A stretch of 6,302 nucleotides of DNA, taken from NCBI GenBank assembly GCA_017620795.1, contig JAGAUM010000175.1, positions 1-6,302 of the forward strand, read 5' to 3'. The notes beneath the pieces are model-generated. The model was given only the letters and a program-made list of their open reading frames with translations. It was not told where the DNA came from and ran no database searches. This document shows positions 1 through 5,007 of the stretch, one piece after another (the first letter of the stretch is position 1; each line of letters begins with the position of its first letter). The DNA comes from Clostridia bacterium (GTDB lineage Bacteria; Bacillota; Clostridia; RGIG8785). Both the position numbers and the translations under genes were made by a program.

Positions 1-1
1 C

Positions 2-46
2 CTCCCCAAACAAGGCGGTCAGGTCCGCATCATCATCGTAGAATAA
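2..46 (+). CDS. 3' end of an unidentified upstream gene (partial)
   Basis: The frame starting at base 2 reads LPKQGGQVRIIIVE and then stops at TAA 44-46. Only 14 residues are visible, so no family can be assigned. The support is positional: the stop codon lies one base before the 5' arm of an intrinsic terminator, as expected for the end of a real transcription unit. The hydrophobic run RIIIVE would suit a final beta strand. It could be a chance open frame, but the tight stop-to-terminator spacing argues against that. Confidence 0.5.
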   Translation, partial: LPKQGGQVRIIIVE

Positions 47-47
47 G

Positions 48-77
48 AAAAAGCACTCAATATCGGAGAGCTTTTTT
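48..77 (+). terminator. Imperfect intrinsic terminator of the upstream gene
   Basis: The arms AAAAAGCACTC (48-58) and GAGAGCTTTTTT (66-77) pair around a loop of about seven bases. There is one A-A mismatch (55 against 69). A run of six T follows the stem. It should end transcription of the gene stopping at 46 and insulate the downstream promoter. It closely resembles the terminator at 3735-3764, which has the same arms without the mismatch. Confidence 0.7.
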
Positions 78-84
78 ATGCTTG
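48..84 (+). repeat. Left copy of a terminator-like direct repeat flanking the defence cassette
   Basis: Aligned with 3736-3772, this copy shares AAAAAGCACTC, then a GGAG(A/T)GC-T6 arm, then ATGCTTG. The differences are confined to the loop, one stem base and one extra C before ATGCTTG in the right copy. The two copies bracket the restriction-modification gene and the HEPN-like gene. The shared ATGCTTG lies outside the hairpin, so similarity extends past what terminator function needs. This may mark an integration or recombination site, or may be a terminator style common in this genome. Confidence 0.5.
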
Positions 85-139
85 GATATCCGTACTTATT
101 TTAGAATAACACTTGATATCATTTTCATTTGTAAAATAT

Positions 140-168
140 TTGCCTTTTTTAGTTGTTTGTGTTATACT
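140..168 (+). promoter_or_regulatory. Sigma-A promoter of the restriction-modification operon
   Basis: A -35 element TTGCCT (140-145) and a -10 element TATACT (163-168) are separated by 17 bases. TGT at 160-162 directly before the -10 gives an extended -10 (TGn). Transcription would begin near 175, leaving a leader of about 20 bases before the ATG at 198. The promoter overlaps the upstream TTG at 153, which makes that codon an unlikely translation start. A short inverted repeat (ATTTT/AAAAT, 121-137) lies next to the -35; no controller-protein gene is present nearby. Confidence 0.7.
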
Positions 169-181
169 CATTTCATAGTAC

Positions 182-190
182 AAAAGGGGG
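182..190 (+). promoter_or_regulatory. Ribosome binding site that fixes the start of the MmeI-like gene
   Basis: The purine run AAAAGGGGG (182-190) lies seven bases before ATG 198. It supports 198 over the in-frame TTG at 153, which would add 15 residues (beginning MFVLYSFHS) encoded by the promoter region itself. Confidence 0.7.
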
Positions 191-197
191 TTTTTGT

Positions 198-3008
198 ATG
201 CTTGAAAAAGACTTAAAACGCCGTAAGGCAATTAAAAGCTTTATCAGCGACTGGCAGAACCGCGGTTACGAACGGGGAGAGAGCCAGTCCTTTTGGCAAG
301 CTCTGCTTCGTGATGTTTTGGGCGTTGCACAGCCTGAACATTTGATTACCTTTGAGGAGCGCGTTCATGCCGACAATATTAAATATATTGATGGCTTTAT
401 CCATAGCACCCGTGTGCTGATTGAGCAAAAAAGCCGTGGCGTTGACCTACGCAAACCCATCCGCCAATCGGATGGCAGTTTGTTAAGCCCTTATATGCAA
501 GCACGCAACTATGCTTTAAATCTGCCTTTATCCCAACACCCCCGTTGGATTGTCACCTGTAACTTTGAAGAAATCCTAATCTACGACATGGAAACCCCCA
601 ATGCCGAACCGGAACAGATTCTGGTCAAAGACTTGGAAAAAGAAGCCTACCGCTTGCAGTTCATGGTGGATGTGGAGGATGACCACATCAAAAAAGAAAT
701 GGAAATCTCCATGAAAGCAGGTGCCTTGGTCGGCAAACTCTATGACGCCATTTTAAAGCAGTATCACGACCCTGAAAGTGAGGACGCATTAAAAAGCCTT
801 AACCAACTATGCGTCCGTTTGGTTTTCTGTCTCTATGCCGAGGATGCAGGCATTTTTAATATCCATAACCAGTTCCGCAACTACATCAACGCCTTTTCGG
901 CACCGCAACTGCGTAGTGCCATAATTGCTTTGTTTGATACGCTAAACACCCCCAATGCCAACCGCGACCCCTATTTGGACGAGCAGTTAAAAGCCTTCCC
1001 CTATGTCAACGGCAACCTCTTTGAAGAAAGTCATCTGGAAATCCCCCAGTTCAATGACGAAATCCGCAATTTGCTCTTGCATAACGCCAGTGAAGCCTTT
1101 GACTGGAGCGAAATCTCGCCCACCATCTTTGGCGCTGTTTTCGAAAGCACCTTAAACCCCGAAACCCGTCGGGCAGGCGGAATGCACTACACTTCTATTG
1201 AAAACATCCACAAAGTCATTGACCCCTTGTTCTTGGACGATTTATCCCACCAACTGGAAGAAATCAAAGAGCTTCCCTTGGGGCTTCCTCGCAACCATAA
1301 AATTGAACAGTTCAAGAAAAAACTGGGGAGCCTGACCTTTTTAGACCCTGCCGCAGGGAGCGGTAACTTCCTGACCGAAACCTATCTTTCTCTGCGCCGC
1401 TTGGAGAACGAAGCGTTAAGCCTCTATTACATGGGCAAAAAGCATGTCGAGGGTCAGACCATGTTCGGGGATGAGGATATCGTTCCCATCGACATCAACC
1501 CCATCGAGGTTTCTATCAACCAGTTTTACGGCATCGAAATCAACGACTTTGCCGTTGCCGTTGCCAAAACCGCCATGTGGATTGCCGAATCCCAAATGAT
1601 GAAACAAACCGAGGACATCATTAAGATGCCCTTGGATTTCCTGCCCTTAAAAACCTATGTCAACATCGTAGAAGCCAACGCTCTGCGCATCGACTGGGAA
1701 TCCGTTGCCCCCAAAGAAAAGCTCAACTACATTATGGGCAATCCGCCTTTTGTGGGAGCACGACTAATGACTGAACAGCAAAAGGCAGACTTGTTTTATG
1801 TATTTGGTGACAAATGGAAAAACGCAGGCAATTTGGATTATGTGGCATGTTGGTACAAAAAAGCGACGGACTTGATGCAAAACACAGGGGTTCGTGCTGC
1901 TTTAGTTTCTACCAATTCTGTTTCGCAAGGTGAACAGGTTGCGACTCTTTGGAAACCGTTGTTTGAAGATGGCGTACATATTGATTTTGCCCATCGTACT
2001 TTCCGATGGGATAGTGAAGCGAGCATCAAAGCCCATGTGCATTGTGTCATTATTGGTTTTAGTTGTTCTGCCAATTCGAAAGAAAAAGTGATCTATTCGT
2101 CTGAAAAACCTTTAAAAGCAGAGAATATTAACGCTTACTTGTTGGAAGCACCGAGTGTTTTTGTTGAAAGCAGAAGCACACCAATTTGTGAAGTACCAAA
2201 AATGGATTTCGGAAGCATGCCAAACGATGGCGGTTTTTTAAGTAATTTTTCTTCCGAAGAAGTACAAAACATTATTGCAAAGTACCCCGATGCAAAACTT
2301 TTGTTTAGAAAAATTTTAGGCGCACAAGAGTTTATTAATAACGAAGAACGCTGGTGCCTATGGCTGAAAGATGTTTCTCCGTCAGCTTACCACCAAATTC
2401 CACCCATTGTTGAGGTGGTGCAGAAAGTGTATAACACTCGTCTGTCCAGTAAGCGGGAAGCAACGAAAAAATTGGCAACTACTCCCATGTTGTTTGGCGA
2501 GATTAGACATCCCGAATCGGAGTATCTTCTGGTACCAAGTACTTCGTCAGAAAACAGGAGATATATTCCGATTGGGTTTATGCCCTATGATACTATTTCC
2601 AGTAACGCGAATTTGGTTTTGCCCAATGCAACCTTGTATCATTTTGGCGTTATGACATCCAATGTTCATATGGCGTGGATACGGGCAGTTTGCGGAAGAT
2701 TAAAGAGTGACTATCGTTATTCCGTGAAAATCGTTTACAACAACTTTCCGTGGCCCAATCCTACGGAGGAGCAAAAGGTGAAAATCGAACAGACGGCACA
2801 GGCAATTTTGGATGCCAGAGCCAAATACCCCGAAGCATCCCTTGCAGATATGTATGGGGACAAAATGTATCTGTATACCGATTTGCTAAAAGCCCATCAA
2901 GACAATGACCGCGCCGTGATGCAGGCTTACGGGTTTGATGTAAAAACCATGACCGAAAGCTCTTGCGTAGCAGAATTGATGAAAATGTATCAAGAACTGA
3001 CGAAGTAA
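198..3008 (+). CDS. MmeI-family type IIL (IIG) restriction-modification enzyme, endonuclease and adenine-N6 methyltransferase in one chain
   Basis: The 936-residue protein has the MmeI layout and usual length (about 900-1000). Its N-terminal nuclease domain has D65, E76 and K78 as a D-x10-ExK motif (IDGF ... IEQKSRG). A helical spacer (about 160-310) follows. The gamma-class methyltransferase core has a motif X-like segment GGMHYTS (327-333), S-adenosylmethionine motif I LDPAAGSGNFL (382-392), YGIEIND (444-450) and catalytic NPPF (515-518). The target recognition domain (about 620-855) ends in FGVMTSNVHMAWIRAVCGR and YNNFPWP, and the family C-terminal helices follow (YPEASLADMYGD, LLKAHQDNDRAVMQAYGF). 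In this family one polypeptide methylates adenine on one strand of an asymmetric site and cuts about 20 bases away, needing no partner methylase. All key residues look intact, so activity is plausible. The recognition sequence cannot be read here. BREX PglX is an alternative, but it lacks this N-terminal nuclease and C-terminal signature. Confidence 0.92.
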   Translation: MLEKDLKRRKAIKSFISDWQNRGYERGESQSFWQALLRDVLGVAQPEHLITFEERVHADNIKYIDGFIHSTRVLIEQKSRGVDLRKPIRQSDGSLLSPYMQARNYALNLPLSQHPRWIVTCNFEEILIYDMETPNAEPEQILVKDLEKEAYRLQFMVDVEDDHIKKEMEISMKAGALVGKLYDAILKQYHDPESEDALKSLNQLCVRLVFCLYAEDAGIFNIHNQFRNYINAFSAPQLRSAIIALFDTLNTPNANRDPYLDEQLKAFPYVNGNLFEESHLEIPQFNDEIRNLLLHNASEAFDWSEISPTIFGAVFESTLNPETRRAGGMHYTSIENIHKVIDPLFLDDLSHQLEEIKELPLGLPRNHKIEQFKKKLGSLTFLDPAAGSGNFLTETYLSLRRLENEALSLYYMGKKHVEGQTMFGDEDIVPIDINPIEVSINQFYGIEINDFAVAVAKTAMWIAESQMMKQTEDIIKMPLDFLPLKTYVNIVEANALRIDWESVAPKEKLNYIMGNPPFVGARLMTEQQKADLFYVFGDKWKNAGNLDYVACWYKKATDLMQNTGVRAALVSTNSVSQGEQVATLWKPLFEDGVHIDFAHRTFRWDSEASIKAHVHCVIIGFSCSANSKEKVIYSSEKPLKAENINAYLLEAPSVFVESRSTPICEVPKMDFGSMPNDGGFLSNFSSEEVQNIIAKYPDAKLLFRKILGAQEFINNEERWCLWLKDVSPSAYHQIPPIVEVVQKVYNTRLSSKREATKKLATTPMLFGEIRHPESEYLLVPSTSSENRRYIPIGFMPYDTISSNANLVLPNATLYHFGVMTSNVHMAWIRAVCGRLKSDYRYSVKIVYNNFPWPNPTEEQKVKIEQTAQAILDARAKYPEASLADMYGDKMYLYTDLLKAHQDNDRAVMQAYGFDVKTMTESSCVAELMKMYQELTK

Positions 3009-3023
3009 GATATGAGGTGAACA

Positions 3024-3722
3024 ATGGGCGATAATTGTGATTTCATAACCAAAAGTAAAAAAGAGTTGGAACTGTTTTATGCTCCGTTTTTTCATTCTGG
3101 AGAAGAGTTGCAATACTTTTTAAGAGATGTTTTTGATTATGAGAATGGCTCCTTGACGAAAAGACAGATGGTATTCCAAGTGCAAAGGTTCATTTCTTTG
3201 GCAAATGATATTGATCAAATCCGACCAGCTCGTGATTCTTTGAGGGTAATGTTTTTGAAATTTGGTCTTGATTCTTTGTGTTCTCTTTCGGGTTACATGA
3301 ATAAAACAAAACAAGCATTTTACGACGAGTTTTGTACCTGTTTTACAGAAGAAGGTAAAAACTACATCTTGGAAAATTTCAAGCTTTCGTCATTTCAGGA
3401 TGAATACAAAGGATACAGCTTTGAATCTGGACATGAAATTGATTTGGGTGATTTCTTAAACATTATTAAAGTTGTAAGAGATAAAGTAGCTCATGATTTC
3501 AATTATTGGGGAATGCAGTTTTTTGCACATGATAGTGATTCCATATGGCTTTCTGAGATTGAAACGGAAGAAAATTTGCTTCAATCATACAAATATCAAC
3601 GGAAGAGTAAAATACTGACTACTTATCATTTCACAACCACATTAAATTACGAAAAGTTTATTTACTATTTTACCGAAGCTTGTGTTGGATTCATAAAAAA
3701 GAAAACAAGCAATATAGCCTAA
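3024..3722 (+). CDS. Uncharacterised HEPN-like protein co-transcribed with the restriction enzyme
   Basis: The 232-residue protein belongs to no family I can name. It begins at ATG 3024 with GAGGTGA (3014-3020) just upstream, 15 bases after the preceding stop, and has no separate promoter that I can see, so it is probably translated from the same mRNA. No signal peptide or membrane segment is visible and it looks mostly helical. Residues 152-157 read RDKVAH, an R-x4-H pattern like the catalytic motif of HEPN ribonucleases, followed by DFNYW. A helix at about 66-92 (RPARDSLRVMFLKFGLDSL) resembles the first HEPN helix. HEPN domains are common in toxins, Cas nucleases and abortive-infection proteins, hence a guess that it is a defence accessory. 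Codons are markedly AT-rich (Ile: 7 ATT, 5 ATA, 2 ATC), unlike mreB and smc. The HEPN assignment rests on motif and helix pattern only. Confidence 0.8.
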   Translation: MGDNCDFITKSKKELELFYAPFFHSGEELQYFLRDVFDYENGSLTKRQMVFQVQRFISLANDIDQIRPARDSLRVMFLKFGLDSLCSLSGYMNKTKQAFYDEFCTCFTEEGKNYILENFKLSSFQDEYKGYSFESGHEIDLGDFLNIIKVVRDKVAHDFNYWGMQFFAHDSDSIWLSEIETEENLLQSYKYQRKSKILTTYHFTTTLNYEKFIYYFTEACVGFIKKKTSNIA

Positions 3723-3734
3723 AGAAGGGAAAAC

Positions 3735-3764
3735 AAAAAAGCACTCCGTTTGGAGTGCTTTTTT
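3735..3764. terminator. Bidirectional intrinsic terminator between convergent genes
   Basis: A perfect stem GCACTCC (3741-3747) and GGAGTGC (3752-3758) closes a GTTT loop. It is flanked by A6 (3735-3740) and T6 (3759-3764), so it works as a terminator on both strands. It lies 12 bases after the HEPN-like stop and 11 bases after the mreB stop on the other strand, serving both. Confidence 0.92.
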
Positions 3765-3772
3765 CATGCTTG
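3736..3772 (+). repeat. Right copy of the terminator-like direct repeat flanking the cassette
   Basis: This matches 48-84 through the A5-GCACTC arm, the GGAGNGC-T6 arm and the trailing ATGCTTG (3766-3772). This copy has the perfect stem, while the left copy carries an A-A mismatch and a slightly longer loop. The copies are 3,688 bases apart and in the same orientation. Confidence 0.5.
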
Positions 3773-3775
3773 TTT

Positions 3776-4828
3776 TTACCAACCACGGTCGTAAGACGAA
3801 GTGCGGGACGAGCCCTTGCCGTTGGCGTTTAAAATGTCGATGTACTCTAACGCCTTGCCGGTACCGATGGCAACGCAGGAAACAGCGTCATCAGCCACAC
3901 GGGCTTCGATACCCGTTTCTTTTTCAATGACCTTGTCCATACCATAAAGGAGGCTACCGCCACCCGTTAAGACAATGCCGTTTAAGCTGATATCGGCAAC
4001 CAGTTCGGGAGGTGTCTTTTCCATAACGGCATGAACGGCTTCTAAGATCTCTGCCGCAGGCTCGGACAATGCTTCAATCATTTCGTTGGAGCTGATGGTC
4101 ACATTCTGGGGCAAGCCAGTCAAAAGGTTGCGACCGCGAATCTCGCAGGTGCGTTCTTCTTCAAAGGGAATCAAACAACCGATTTCCTTTTTCAGCTCTT
4201 CTGCGGTGCGCTCACCGATTAAGATGTTATACTTCTTGCGGATAAAGCGGATGACCGCATCGTCAAACTTGTCGCCAGCTACTTTAATAGAGGAGTTGAC
4301 TACGTGGTTACCCAAGGAAATAACAGCGATGTCGGTAGTACCGCCACCGATATCAACCACCATGTTACCGCAAGGCCTTTCAATGTCGATGCCTGCACCG
4401 ATAGCAGCGGCAATGGGCTCTTCAATCAGAATGGCCTTCTTGGCACCTGCAGTGATGGCAGCTTCTTCAACCGCACGCTTTTCCACTTCGGTAACGCCCG
4501 AGGGAACGCAGATAATAACACGGGGCTTAAACAGACGCTTGGAGCAAGCCTGTCTTAAGAAATAACGCAACATCTTCTCGGTCGACTCATAGTCCGAGAT
4601 GACACCGTCACGCAGGGGACGGATGGCAACAATCGAGCCGGGGGTACGGCCGATCATCGACTGTGCGGCAAAGCCTACCGCGCGGACTTTTTTATCATTG
4701 GTGTCGATGGCAACAACCGAGGGCTCTTTTAACACAATGCCCTTGCCCTTTACATACAAAAGGACGGTGGCAGTGCCCAGGTCGATGCCTACATCGTTGG
4801 AAAAATCGAATAATTTCAAACCAAACAT
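3776..4828 (-). CDS. mreB: MreB/Mbl-type bacterial actin, rod-shape determinant
   Basis: The 350-residue protein is an actin-fold ATPase that forms membrane-bound filaments guiding lateral cell-wall synthesis. Motifs in order are the phosphate-1 loop GIDLGTAT (14-21), IVAIRPLRDGVISDY (66-80), the EEPIAAAIGAG connector with the catalytic-site glutamate (136-146), phosphate-2 VVDIGGGTTDIAVIS (157-171), AGDKFDD (184-190) and the adenosine motif GIVLTGGGSLL (284-294). The N-terminal MFGLKLFDF could be an amphipathic membrane-targeting segment. The start has AGGAGG (4835-4840) six bases upstream. No mreC or mreD follows: the gene ends at a terminator, so it stands alone. That, with VKGKGIVLKEPSVVA and SSIKVAGDKFD, is more like Mbl than the mreBCD-operon copy. 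The last 17 residues (NANGKGSSRTSSYDRGW) form a polar tail after the conserved fold. The family call is firm; the MreB versus Mbl choice is not. Confidence 0.95.
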   Translation of the reverse strand: MFGLKLFDFSNDVGIDLGTATVLLYVKGKGIVLKEPSVVAIDTNDKKVRAVGFAAQSMIGRTPGSIVAIRPLRDGVISDYESTEKMLRYFLRQACSKRLFKPRVIICVPSGVTEVEKRAVEEAAITAGAKKAILIEEPIAAAIGAGIDIERPCGNMVVDIGGGTTDIAVISLGNHVVNSSIKVAGDKFDDAVIRFIRKKYNILIGERTAEELKKEIGCLIPFEEERTCEIRGRNLLTGLPQNVTISSNEMIEALSEPAAEILEAVHAVMEKTPPELVADISLNGIVLTGGGSLLYGMDKVIEKETGIEARVADDAVSCVAIGTGKALEYIDILNANGKGSSRTSSYDRGW

Positions 4829-4863
4829 GTCAGACCTCCTAAAAATTTAGTGTGTTACCTATT

Positions 4864-4892
4864 ATCATATACCTAATTGGGCAAAATTTCAA
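4864..4892 (-). promoter_or_regulatory. Sigma-A promoter of mreB
   Basis: On the minus strand, a -35 element TTGAAA (4892-4887) and a -10 element TATGAT (4869-4864) are 17 bases apart. Transcription would start near 4857, giving a leader of about 30 bases with AGGAGG before the ATG. An inverted repeat TTTCAAA-N5-TTTGAAA (4887-4905) covers the -35; in such AT-rich sequence it may be chance. Confidence 0.75.
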
Positions 4893-4930
4893 ATGTTTTT
4901 TGAAAAAAGCGGATATTTTTTTATGAACCC

Positions 4931-4959
4931 TTGAAAAGAGTGGATTTATTTGTTATAAT
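4931..4959 (+). promoter_or_regulatory. Sigma-A promoter of smc
   Basis: A -35 element TTGAAA (4931-4936) is followed after 17 bases by a consensus -10 TATAAT (4954-4959). TGT (4951-4953) before it makes an extended -10. This is a near-ideal promoter, with a start expected near 4966 and a leader of about 42 bases. It lies about 40 bases from the divergent mreB promoter. Confidence 0.85.
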
Positions 4960-4974
4960 TAGAAGGATAAAATA

Positions 4975-4989
4975 GGGCAATCTGTGCCC
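4975..4989 (+). other. Small hairpin in the smc leader
   Basis: GGGCA (4975-4979) pairs with TGCCC (4985-4989) around an ATCTG loop. It lies near the predicted 5' end of the smc mRNA and six bases before the Shine-Dalgarno. There is no T run, so it is not a terminator. It could stabilise the 5' end or be chance. Confidence 0.3.
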
Positions 4990-4994
4990 CTTAC

Positions 4995-4998
4995 GAGG
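4995..4998 (+). promoter_or_regulatory. Ribosome binding site that decides the smc start
   Basis: GAGG (4995-4998) directly abuts an in-frame ATG at 4999 but lies nine bases before ATG 5008. The usual spacing therefore favours 5008, which also gives the family-typical opening MRLKCIEMNGFKSF. Confidence 0.65.
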
Positions 4999-5007
4999 AT
5001 GGATAAA

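Noticed and set aside
81..120. Near-repeat CTTGGATATC (81-90) and CTTGATATC (112-120) as a controller-protein operator
   Set aside because: The units are short and imperfect, and no controller-type regulator gene is present in the window.
186..195. G5-T5 tract between ribosome binding site and start as a phase-variation switch
   Set aside because: The tracts are only five bases each, too short to argue for slippage-driven switching.
153..197. Upstream TTG start adding 15 residues to the MmeI-like protein
   Set aside because: It lies between the -35 and -10 of the predicted promoter, so it would not be on the mRNA. ATG 198 has its own ribosome binding site and gives the family-like N terminus.
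2371..2655. 94-residue plus-strand open frame inside the restriction enzyme gene
   Set aside because: It is out of frame within the target recognition domain, and its translation shows no recognisable motif.
198..3008. BREX PglX methyltransferase
   Set aside because: PglX is longer and lacks an N-terminal D-ExK nuclease. The C-terminal segments here match the MmeI family and no other BREX gene is present.
4086..4565. 159-residue plus-strand open frame, with further overlapping ones at 4304-4558 and 4599-4850
   Set aside because: All are antisense to the well-supported mreB gene, with no ribosome binding site or recognisable motif.
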